Shown here piece after piece: positions 1-8,989 of a stretch of 13,143 nt of DNA; the stretch's first letter is position 1; every line of letters begins with the position of its first letter. Position numbers and translations under genes: made by a program. Under the pieces are notes generated by a model. That model ran no database searches. It was not told the DNA's origin and saw only the letters and a list, made by a program, of their open reading frames with translations. Source of the stretch: Nonomuraea sp. (GTDB taxonomy: Bacteria > Actinomycetota > Actinomycetes > Streptosporangiales > Streptosporangiaceae); NCBI GenBank assembly GCA_013362835.1, contig JABFVJ010000386.1:1-13143 (forward strand), written 5' to 3'.

Positions 1-657
1 CGCGGTCAGCCCGATCCCGGCCGAGACGATCACGCCGCCCCGGACGGTCAGCACGGCTCCGGCCGCCGCCACCGGCCAGTCGCCGGCGCGCCGCTCGACC
101 TTCTCGTACGCGCTGCCCGTGCCCGGCGCGATCGGCACGCGGAGCTGGAGGAGCAGCTCGTTCGGCTGGACGGCGGTCTCGTACGGGCCTTCGTGGAACC
201 GCCTGATGGGGACGGTCCTGACACCATCGGGGCCCTGGATGACGGCGGTCGCGCGAAGCGCGGAGAAGACGGCCGACAAATCCTCAGAAGGGTCGCCTTG
301 GCAGAGAGAACCGCCAACGGTCCCCCGATTTCGTACAATCGGGTCGGCAATAACGCGCTCCGCATCCTGAAATATCGGGAAAAGAGCGGTGGCGGTGTCA
401 TCGGCGAGCAACTCGGCGTGCCGGACCAGCGCGCCCACGGCCAGCTCGTCGCCCTCGACCGCGATCCGGCCCAGCTCACCGGCCAGGCCGTTGATGTCGA
501 TCAGCGCCTCCGGCTGGGCCAGGCGCAGTTTCATCATCGGGATGAGACTGTGGCCGCCGGCCACGACCCTGGCCTCGGGGCCGTACCGCTCCAGGAGCTC
601 GAGCGCGTGCGGAACGCTCTCGGCCCTCTCGTATTCGAACCTCGCGGGAACCTGCAT
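1..657 (-). CDS. coxM: FAD-binding medium subunit of CO-dehydrogenase-type molybdenum hydroxylase (3' end off window)
   Basis: The first 219 residues are visible and the gene continues past the left edge; the family is usually about 285-300 residues. It matches the FAD-binding subunit that passes electrons from the molybdenum centre via Fe-S clusters to FAD in cytoplasmic CO dehydrogenases and relatives. Visible motifs are AGGHSLIPMMKLRLA (residues 33-47) and TVGGSLCQGDPSED (113-126), the two FAD pyrophosphate-binding loops. The segment around 182-203 (AYEK, GDWPVAAA) also fits CoxM. The ATG at 655-657 gives the expected N-terminus, although no good ribosome-binding site precedes it. The small (S) and large (L) subunit genes would be expected beyond the edge, as in coxMSL or cutBCA operons. 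Codons between about 290 and 390 are unusually A/T-ending. Without the large subunit, substrate is uncertain: CO is likely, but xanthine or another aromatic aldehyde/heterocycle is possible. Confidence 0.85.
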   Translation of the reverse strand, partial: MQVPARFEYERAESVPHALELLERYGPEARVVAGGHSLIPMMKLRLAQPEALIDINGLAGELGRIAVEGDELAVGALVRHAELLADDTATALFPIFQDAERVIADPIVRNRGTVGGSLCQGDPSEDLSAVFSALRATAVIQGPDGVRTVPIRRFHEGPYETAVQPNELLLQLRVPIAPGTGSAYEKVERRAGDWPVAAAGAVLTVRGGVIVSAGIGLTA

Positions 658-680
658 GAGTGCACATTGCTGTTACCGAT

Positions 681-718
681 TTGTCGCGACAATCCGCAAA
701 TAAGGGATTCCTTAATAT
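681..718. promoter_or_regulatory. Shared lysR/coxM control region with two small palindromes
   Basis: The 85-base divergent spacer holds a perfect 12-bp palindrome TTGTCGCGACAA at 681-692. A second inverted repeat, TAAGG-GATT-CCTTA, lies at 701-714. TAATAT at 713-718 is a plausible -10 box for the rightward regulator gene, about 25 bases before its start, but no matching -35 is evident. LysR regulators commonly bind dyads in such divergent spacers and act on both genes. Operator function is inferred. Confidence 0.4.
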
Positions 719-742
719 GGTTCGACGATCTATGAAGGGTGG

Positions 743-1651
743 GTGACTCTCAGCCAGCTCGGCGCGTTCGTCTTCGTCGCCCGCCTGGGCTCGGTCAAGG
801 CCGCGGCGCACGCGCTCGGCGTCAGCGAGCCGGCGGTCTCCCAGTCGCTCGCCCAGCTCCGCAGGCACCTCGGCGACCCGCTCCTCACCCGCGTCGGCGA
901 CAGGATGGTGCTCACCGAGGGCGGCAGGCGGCTGCTCGGGATCGCCGCCCAGATCGTCGCGCTCGGCGCCGAGGCCGTCGCCGCCGTCCGGCCGGGCCAC
1001 CCCGCCCGGCTGCACGTGGTCATGGACGCCGCCCTCGCCGAGTACGTCGCCGGCCCGCTGATCTGCCTGTTCACCCAGCGCAAGCCGGTGGAGACCTCCA
1101 GCGGCGTCGCGGGCACCGCCGAGGTGCCGCTCCTGCTGGCCAGCCGCCTCGCCGACGTCGCGCTCGGCGCGCAGGTGACGGGGGAGGGGCTGGTCAGCAG
1201 ACCGGTCCTGCGCTGCCGCCTGATCGTGGTCGGCTCCCCGCGCGGCAGGCGCGGCCAGTGGCTGGTCGGCCCCTCGGGCACCGACCCCGGCAGCGACACC
1301 GGCCGGCTGCTGCGCCTGCTGCGCGTCCCGGAGTCACAGGTACGGGTCTTCGCCAACCAGACGGCCGCCTGGAAGGCCGCCGCCGAGGGCGCCGGGGTCG
1401 CGCCCGCCACGGCCCACCTGGTGGCCTCGCAGGTACGCAGGGGCGAGCTGGTGCCCATCGAGACGGCCGCCACCCCCATGCCCGCCTACTGGTACGCTAC
1501 GGCGCTCGCCCCGGCGGCCCGCTCGGCCGCCGCCGGCACCTTCCTCGACTTCCTCACCACCCCGATGGCCACCCAGATCATGCGCATGCCGGACGACGGC
1601 ATCCCCCGCAGCCGCTTCCGCCCGCCCGTCCACGTCTCGATCTGGAGCTGA
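743..1651 (+). CDS. LysR-family transcriptional regulator, divergent from coxM-like gene
   Basis: At 302 residues it has the usual LysR length. The N-terminal winged helix-turn-helix is clear: residues 2-60, with recognition region AAHALGVSEPAVSQSLAQL at 21-39 and the typical LLTRVGDRMVLTEGG at 48-61. The effector-binding domain spans about residues 88-290. The GTG start at 743 begins the protein exactly at the family consensus (MTLSQLGAF); an upstream ATG at 732 runs into a stop. The gene is divergent from the FAD subunit gene. In mycobacterial CO oxidisers a LysR protein (CutR) sits the same way next to cutB and is needed for its expression, so this is probably the pathway-specific regulator. 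The effector is unknown. The downstream cysteine-rich gene starts only 6 bases after the stop, so the two are probably cotranscribed. Confidence 0.9.
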   Translation: MTLSQLGAFVFVARLGSVKAAAHALGVSEPAVSQSLAQLRRHLGDPLLTRVGDRMVLTEGGRRLLGIAAQIVALGAEAVAAVRPGHPARLHVVMDAALAEYVAGPLICLFTQRKPVETSSGVAGTAEVPLLLASRLADVALGAQVTGEGLVSRPVLRCRLIVVGSPRGRRGQWLVGPSGTDPGSDTGRLLRLLRVPESQVRVFANQTAAWKAAAEGAGVAPATAHLVASQVRRGELVPIETAATPMPAYWYATALAPAARSAAAGTFLDFLTTPMATQIMRMPDDGIPRSRFRPPVHVSIWS

Positions 1652-1657
1652 CGACCC

Positions 1658-2386
1658 TTGTACTCGCGCGTGGCCCGATTCCGTGCGCACGCCGTCGCGA
1701 TGGTGGCGGTGCTGCTGACCGGGGGCTCGCTCTGGCTCGCGTACGGCCCGGGCGCGGACGTCCGGGAGGCCGCTCCCGTGCCCGCGGCGGCCCCTGAGCC
1801 CGTACCCGCTCCGGTGTCCGAGCCACGGGCGCCGGAGTCGCCGGAGTCGTGCGCCGACACCTCCGACGCCGCGCGGTGCGAGAAACGGGAGGCCGTCTAC
1901 GACGGTTGCGAAGCGGCCGGGTTCACCGGCCGTCGTTGCCTGAGCAGCGCGGCCGTCCACCGCGACCAGGAGTCCTTCCTGGACGACTGCCGCCGCGCCG
2001 ACGAGGCCGTCCACGCGGAGAGCACGTGCGCCCGCATGGAGGACGCCGTCGGCGAGGCGTACCGCGTCTGCCGGTTCGCGGGCGGGACGGACCGCCGGTG
2101 CGAGGCCCCGACGGTGTACACCGCCTGCGTCCACCGCGGCGGCGGGAGCCTCTGCGGCGACGCCGCCCCCGGCTACGACGCCTGCCGCGCCCGCGGTGGG
2201 CCGATCGCGCGCCACGTCTGCGTCGAGGGCACCATCCAGTACACGCACTGCCGGCACGCCTGGAGTCTCGGGGGCCGCGACACGTGCGTGCCCGCGGTCG
2301 CCGTCTACGAGGACTGCCGCGCCCGCGCATCGATCCCGGTGTGCGAGGAGGCGCGGGACGACCACGTCAGGGCCCACCGCCCCTGA
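1658..2386 (+). CDS. Exported cysteine-repeat protein of unknown function
   Basis: I do not recognise this 242-residue protein. Residues 1-11 are basic, 12-29 form one hydrophobic segment (signal peptide or anchor; no lipobox cysteine), and 37-63 are a Pro/Ala/Glu-rich linker. The rest holds 16 cysteines in eight pairs: 65/74, 84/94, 111/124, 138/148, 157/166, 176/188, 198/210 and 220/229. In seven pairs the first cysteine follows an aromatic residue in Y-x-x-C (F-x-x-x-C at 107-111). First-cysteine spacings run 27, 27, 19, 19, 22, 22, as expected for a degenerate tandem repeat. The even cysteine number and probable export suggest disulfides outside the membrane. The TTG at 1658 is chosen because GGAG at 1644-1647, inside the last lysR codons, precedes it by ten bases; GTG at 1670 is the alternative. 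It probably shares the lysR transcript. Confidence 0.75.
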   Translation: MYSRVARFRAHAVAMVAVLLTGGSLWLAYGPGADVREAAPVPAAAPEPVPAPVSEPRAPESPESCADTSDAARCEKREAVYDGCEAAGFTGRRCLSSAAVHRDQESFLDDCRRADEAVHAESTCARMEDAVGEAYRVCRFAGGTDRRCEAPTVYTACVHRGGGSLCGDAAPGYDACRARGGPIARHVCVEGTIQYTHCRHAWSLGGRDTCVPAVAVYEDCRARASIPVCEEARDDHVRAHRP

Positions 2387-2404
2387 CCGTACGGGTCAGG
2401 GGCG
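2378..2404. terminator. Bidirectional hairpin between cysteine-repeat gene and eda
   Basis: A perfect inverted repeat: arms CGCCCCTGACC (2378-2388) and GGTCAGGGGCG (2394-2404) around the 5-base loop GTACG. Each arm contains the TGA stop of one of the two convergent genes. There is no T-tract, as is common for actinomycete terminators. Its position at a convergent junction supports a terminator for both transcripts. Confidence 0.75.
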
Positions 2405-3010
2405 CAGGGCGGCGGCGTCGGCGGCGAGCTTCTCCACGCGGGCCCAGTCGCCGGAGGCCAGGGCGTCGGCCGGGGTGAGCCAGCTGCCGCCCACGCAGCC
2501 CACGTTCGGCAGCGCGAGGTAGTCGGCGGCGGTCTCCACCTTGATCCCGCCCGTCGGGCAGAAGCGCACGTCGGGCAGCGGCCCGGCCAGCGACTTCAGG
2601 TAGGGCACGCCGCCCGCCGCCTCGGCCGGGAAGAACTTCAGCTCCTTGATCCCCCGCTCGACCAGCGCCATCACCTCCGACACCGTCGCCGCGCCCGGCA
2701 GGTACGGCACGCCGCTCGCCTCCAGCGCCTCCACCAGCGACAACGTCGTGCCGGGCGACACCAGGAAGCGGGCGCCGGCCGACACGGCCGCCGAGATGTC
2801 GGCGGTGCCGCGGATCGTGCCCGCGCCGATCGTCGCCCCGGGCACCTCGGCGGCGATCCGCTCGATCGCGCCGAGCGCGGCCCGGGTCCGCAGCGTCACC
2901 TCGATGACGGGCAGCCCGCCCGCCACGAGCGCCTTGGCCATCGGCACGGCGGTCGCCACGTCGTCGATCACCACGACGGGGATCACGGGGGCGAGGTCGA
3001 GCAAGCTCAT
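2396..3010 (-). CDS. eda: KDPG aldolase (2-dehydro-3-deoxy-phosphogluconate aldolase)
   Basis: This cytoplasmic class I aldolase splits KDPG to pyruvate and glyceraldehyde-3-phosphate, the last ED step; family members often also act on 4-hydroxy-2-oxoglutarate. The 204 residues span one TIM barrel of normal length. The catalytic glutamate is E37 in PVIEVTLRT (34-42), the GAGT phosphate/substrate loop is at 62-65, and the Schiff-base lysine is K125 in [13 protein letters not shown] (122-134). CPTGGI at 151-156 is the C-terminal phosphate-binding loop. I chose ATG at 3010 because GAGGAG at 3020-3025 stands nine bases before it; a GTG at 3040 in frame would add ten residues but has no ribosome-binding site. 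It is last in the zwf-edd-glk-eda operon, 133 bases after glk, with no convincing promoter of its own. Confidence 0.96.
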   Translation of the reverse strand: MSLLDLAPVIPVVVIDDVATAVPMAKALVAGGLPVIEVTLRTRAALGAIERIAAEVPGATIGAGTIRGTADISAAVSAGARFLVSPGTTLSLVEALEASGVPYLPGAATVSEVMALVERGIKELKFFPAEAAGGVPYLKSLAGPLPDVRFCPTGGIKVETAADYLALPNVGCVGGSWLTPADALASGDWARVEKLAADAAALRP

Positions 3011-3019
3011 GCGCGTCTT

Positions 3020-3025
3020 CTCCTC
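3020..3025 (-). promoter_or_regulatory. Ribosome-binding site of eda
   Basis: GAGGAG on the minus strand, nine bases before the ATG at 3010. It decides that start over the in-frame GTG at 3040, which lies upstream of this site. Confidence 0.75.
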
Positions 3026-3077
3026 ATATGGCCTGGTCACGGCCGTCTAGTCTTGATCAGGTGGTGGCCCGCCACAA

Positions 3078-3132
3078 GGAACGACCGCCGGCGCGTGCCG
3101 CTCCACGAGGAACGACCGCCACCGCGTGCCGC
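3078..3132. repeat. Tandem duplication (31-base period) in the glk-eda spacer
   Basis: A 24-base block at 3078-3101 recurs at 3109-3132 with two mismatches (GG against AC in the middle), giving a 31-base period. Both copies begin GGAACGACCGCC and end CGCGTGCCGC. The copies lie wholly in the 133-base untranslated gap between glk and eda. Function is unknown; it could be a spacer duplication or part of an mRNA structure. Confidence 0.7.
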
Positions 3133-3143
3133 CCCCCTCGCGG

Positions 3144-4109
3144 TCAGCCCACGAGTTCGGTGGTGGAACGCTGGCGCAGCCAGGCGGCGGCGCCGGTCAG
3201 GGCCGGCTGGGGCGCGACGATCAGCGTGGTGGCGATCGCCTCCAGGTAGCCGGGCATGTCGGGATTGTCGACGAACCTGGCACGGAAGGCGCTGGCCCGC
3301 ACCCGCTCCACGATACGGGGCAGCACCCCGCCGCCCAGATACACCCCACCCCTGGCCCCCAGGGTCAGGGCCACGTTCCCGGCGAAGCTGCCCAGCATCG
3401 CGCAGAACACCTCGACGGTCTCCGCGCACAGCGAGTCGTCCAGCCGCGCCACGATGTCGGAGGCGTTCAGTCCGGGCGCGGTCACGCCGTTGACCTTGGC
3501 CAGCGCGCGGTGCAGGCGTACCAGGCCGGGGCCGGACAGCAGGTGCTCGGCGACGACGTGCGGCAGCCCCTCCGACTGCAGCACCCGTACGATCTCCAGC
3601 TCCCGCCGGTCGATCACCGGCACCGTGACGTGCCCGCCCTCGCCGGGGATCGGGATCCAGCCCCGCTCGGACGGCACCAGCCCGCCGACGCCGAGCCCGG
3701 TACCGGGTCCCAGCACGGCCTTGACCCCGTGGGACGGCTCGGGCCCGCCCAGCGACACCAGGTCGCCGCCCTCCAGATGGGGCAGCGACACGGCCAGCGC
3801 CTCGAAGTCGTTGAGCAGCGCCGCGTACGGCACGTCGAGCTCGCGTACGGACCCGGCCCACGCCGAGTTCGTCAGCCGGTAGCGGTCACCGTCGATCGGC
3901 CCGGCCAGCGCGAGGCAGGCCGCCCCCGGTCGCACTCCGCCCGCGTGTTCCGCGAGATAGGCGGCTACGGCTTCGGGGAGGGTGGGGTGGTCGGCCCCCG
4001 CCAGGACGGCGACGTTCGACGGCCGCGCGCCGGGCGAGGTGACCAGCCCGAACCGGGCGTTGGTGCCGCCGATGTCGGCGACCAGCCAGGGAAGGTCAAA
4101 GGCACTCAT
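3144..4109 (-). CDS. glk: Glucokinase, proteobacterial Glk type
   Basis: This cytoplasmic kinase converts glucose to glucose-6-phosphate with ATP, feeding the ED pathway. The 321 residues fit the Glk family of E. coli and Pseudomonas rather than the ROK glucokinases usual in actinomycetes. The phosphate loop is [11 protein letters not shown] (11-21), the catalytic aspartate is D101 in LLNDFEALA (98-106), [10 protein letters not shown] is at 134-143, and PGEGGH at 155-160 is the sugar-binding glutamate region. No ROK-type CxCG zinc motif is present. ATG at 4109 is chosen because GGAGG (4116-4120) lies six bases upstream; a start at 4148 would add 13 non-homologous residues. It lies between edd and eda; an edd-glk pairing is also known in Pseudomonas, which hints at transfer of the block. 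A hairpin overlaps its ribosome-binding site. Confidence 0.93.
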   Translation of the reverse strand: MSAFDLPWLVADIGGTNARFGLVTSPGARPSNVAVLAGADHPTLPEAVAAYLAEHAGGVRPGAACLALAGPIDGDRYRLTNSAWAGSVRELDVPYAALLNDFEALAVSLPHLEGGDLVSLGGPEPSHGVKAVLGPGTGLGVGGLVPSERGWIPIPGEGGHVTVPVIDRRELEIVRVLQSEGLPHVVAEHLLSGPGLVRLHRALAKVNGVTAPGLNASDIVARLDDSLCAETVEVFCAMLGSFAGNVALTLGARGGVYLGGGVLPRIVERVRASAFRARFVDNPDMPGYLEAIATTLIVAPQPALTGAAAWLRQRSTTELVG

Positions 4110-4115
4110 CGCACA

Positions 4116-4120
4116 CCTCC
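4116..4120 (-). promoter_or_regulatory. Ribosome-binding site of glk, partly inside a hairpin
   Basis: GGAGG on the minus strand, six bases before the ATG at 4109. Its first three bases (4118-4120) are also the closing bases of the inverted repeat at 4118-4160, so access could depend on RNA folding. Confidence 0.7.
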
Positions 4121-4160
4121 GATGGTCGGGGCGCTGCCAAGATCGCACCCCGTCATCGGA
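4118..4160 (-). promoter_or_regulatory. Putative RNA hairpin ahead of glk
   Basis: Reading the minus strand, TCCGATG-A-CGGGG (4160-4148) can pair with CCCCG-AC-CATCGGA (4131-4118). This gives a 12-bp stem with a small 1:2 internal bulge and a 16-base loop. Its 3' arm ends inside the glk ribosome-binding site. A role in tuning glk translation relative to edd is inferred. Confidence 0.45.
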
Positions 4161-4166
4161 AGGATG

Positions 4167-4215
4167 CCACGGACGTTCACCGTGGCGTCCAGGCGGCCCG
4201 CGCGCCCACGGACGC

Positions 4216-4244
<29 letters not shown>
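4167..4244. repeat. Two tandem 39-base units, each with a hairpin, at the end of edd
   Basis: Units at 4167-4205 and 4206-4244 agree at 32 of 39 positions without gaps, and better with one insertion and one deletion. Each starts with an inverted repeat CCACGG-N7-CCGTGG (4167-4185 and 4206-4224; the first extends to GCCACGG/CCGTGGC at 4166-4186). Each ends in a CGCGCGC tract. The edd stop codon lies in the loop of the second hairpin. They could slow ribosomes, stabilise mRNA ends or partially terminate transcription. Confidence 0.75.
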
Positions 4245-7637
<3,393 letters not shown>

Positions 7638-7644
7638 GGCGAAG

Positions 7645-7648
7645 CTCC
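7645..7648 (-). promoter_or_regulatory. Probable ribosome-binding site of zwf
   Basis: GGAG on the minus strand, seven bases before the TTG at 7637. It is the main reason for choosing that start over TTG at 7661. Confidence 0.5.
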
Positions 7649-7676
7649 GTTGATCTACCAAGGAAGGACAGAACGG

Positions 7677-7705
7677 ACACTAACGAGAGTTTGGGTCGTG
7701 CACAA
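7677..7705 (-). promoter_or_regulatory. Probable promoter of the zwf-edd-glk-eda operon
   Basis: On the minus strand TTGTGC (7705-7700) and TAGTGT (7682-7677) are separated by 17 bases, which fits the actinomycete vegetative sigma pattern TTGNNN-N17-TANNNT. The predicted transcript start near 7670 gives a leader of about 33 bases before the preferred zwf start. GAGTTT(T)GG repeats at 7687-7694 and 7709-7717 flank the -35 on the plus strand, 22 bases apart. Confidence 0.5.
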
Positions 7706-7725
7706 GCGGAGTTTTGGCATCTGAG

Positions 7726-7748
7726 ATGAAAAAGTCTCTACTTTTCAT
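7726..7748. promoter_or_regulatory. Candidate ROK operator between rok and zwf
   Basis: Inverted repeat ATGAAAA-N9-TTTTCAT with perfect 7-bp arms, in an AT-rich patch that stands out from the surroundings. It ends 11 bases before the ROK regulator start. It overlaps a possible -10 (TACTTT, 7739-7744, with TTGGCA at 7714-7719 as -35 at a long 19-base spacing) and sits about 20 bases upstream of the zwf -35. ROK repressors typically bind A/T-rich dyads of this size; autoregulation together with control of the ED operon is inferred. Confidence 0.5.
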
Positions 7749-7759
7749 TACCGAAGCCT

Positions 7760-8989
7760 ATGTGGTTCACTGGGCCGATGCCTCGACGTACCGCCGCGTC
7801 CCTCGCCACGAGTGGCGAGGTGCTCCGCCTCATCCGCACGGGCGAGGCCGTCACGCGCGCCGACCTCGGCCGGGTGACCGGCCTGTCGCGCCCGGCGGTG
7901 CAGTTGCGCGTGGGCGAGCTGCTCGATCGCGGCCTGGTCGTCGAGCGCACCGACGCCCCTTCGACCGGCGGCCGCCCGCCGGTGCGGCTGGAGTTCAACG
8001 CCGGAGGCGGCGTGGTGCTGGTCGCCGCGCTCGGCGCGAGCCGCACCAGGGTCGCGATCTGCGACCTGTCCGGCCGCGAGCTCGACGGGCGCGACTTCGC
8101 GATCGACGTCGAGCAGGGCCCCGACGTCGTGCTGCCGCTGCTCATGGACACCTGGGACGACCTGCTCGGCGACCGCCCGCGCGCCTCGATCAGGGGCGTC
8201 GGCATGGGCGTGCCCGCGACGGTCGAGTTCGCGCAGGGCCGTACGGAGAGCGCCAGGGTGATGGCCTCGTGGACCGGCGTGGTGATCCCGCCGATCATCC
8301 GCGAGCGCTTCCCCGTGCCCGTGCTCGTCGACAACGACGTCAACGTGCTGGCCATCGGCGAGCACCGCGGCGTCTACCCCGGCCTCGACGACCTGATGTT
8401 CGTCAAGGTCTCCACGCGCATCGGCGCGGGCGTGATCGCCGGCGGCGAGATCCTGCGCGGCGCGATGGGCGCGGCCGGCGAGATCGGGCACATCCCGGTG
8501 CTCGACGGCGCCGGCGTGCTGTGCCGCTGCGGCAACACCGACTGCGTCGACTCCGTCGCCAGCGGCACCGCGCTCCTGCGCGACCTGCGCGCCGCCGGCA
8601 AGGACGTCAAGACCATCGCCGACGTGACCGCGCTGGTGCGCGCGGGCGACGCCGAGACGATGGCCATGGTCCGCACGGCCGGCCGCAGGATCGGCGAGGT
8701 GCTGGCCGGGGCGGTCAACATCCTCAACCCGTCGGTCGTGGTGCTCGGCGGCGACATGGCCGAGGCGTTCGGCCCCCTCGTGTCGAGCATCCGCGAGGTC
8801 GTCTACCGCCGCTCCACCGCCCTCGCCACCCGGCGGCTGCGCATCGAGCCGAGCCGGCTGGGCGCGGGCGCGGGCATCAGCGGCTGCGCGGTGATGGTGC
8901 TCGACCACGTGCTCTCGCCCGAAGCCGTCGACGAGACCATGACGGTGGCGACGCTGCGCCGCGACCGCGGCCTGGCCGCCTCCAGCTAG
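7760..8989 (+). CDS. ROK-family transcriptional regulator (probable ED operon regulator)
   Basis: A 409-residue two-domain protein. The N-terminal winged helix is at about 16-66 (TRADLGRVTGLSRPAVQLRV, 32-51), followed by the GGRPP turn at 70-74. The ROK sugar-kinase-like domain follows. It keeps the zinc site H244 with CRCGNTDC (C255, C257, C262), the GEIGH motif (240-244) and the DND aspartate near 191-193. The first phosphate loop, normally DxGGTK, reads LGASRTR (91-97) without the aspartate or glycine pair, so it is likely a sugar-sensing regulator, not a kinase. It is divergent from zwf across about 120 bases, so glucose or a glucose derivative is the probable effector (inference). ATG at 7760 is used; ATG at 7778 (MPRRTAAS) is possible, and neither has a strong ribosome-binding site. 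It ends convergently with the ABC-F gene, sharing CTAG. Confidence 0.92.
   Translation: MWFTGPMPRRTAASLATSGEVLRLIRTGEAVTRADLGRVTGLSRPAVQLRVGELLDRGLVVERTDAPSTGGRPPVRLEFNAGGGVVLVAALGASRTRVAICDLSGRELDGRDFAIDVEQGPDVVLPLLMDTWDDLLGDRPRASIRGVGMGVPATVEFAQGRTESARVMASWTGVVIPPIIRERFPVPVLVDNDVNVLAIGEHRGVYPGLDDLMFVKVSTRIGAGVIAGGEILRGAMGAAGEIGHIPVLDGAGVLCRCGNTDCVDSVASGTALLRDLRAAGKDVKTIADVTALVRAGDAETMAMVRTAGRRIGEVLAGAVNILNPSVVVLGGDMAEAFGPLVSSIREVVYRRSTALATRRLRIEPSRLGAGAGISGCAVMVLDHVLSPEAVDETMTVATLRRDRGLAASS

Noticed and set aside
1850..2344. Possible relation of the cysteine-repeat protein to twin CX9C (CHCH) proteins
   Set aside because: Only two of eight cysteine pairs have exactly nine residues between them; the others vary from eight to twelve, and the protein is exported and bacterial.
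3011..3040. Upstream GTG start for eda
   Set aside because: It would add ten residues not seen in the family, lacks a ribosome-binding site, and includes the good GAGGAG site of the ATG at 3010.
3041..3143. Separate promoter for eda in the glk-eda spacer
   Set aside because: I found no -35/-10 pair at acceptable spacing; only the tandem duplication is evident.
7638..7661. TTG at 7661 as zwf start
   Set aside because: No ribosome-binding site, and it is about nine bases from the predicted transcript start; TTG 7637 has GGAG at the right distance. Not fully excluded.
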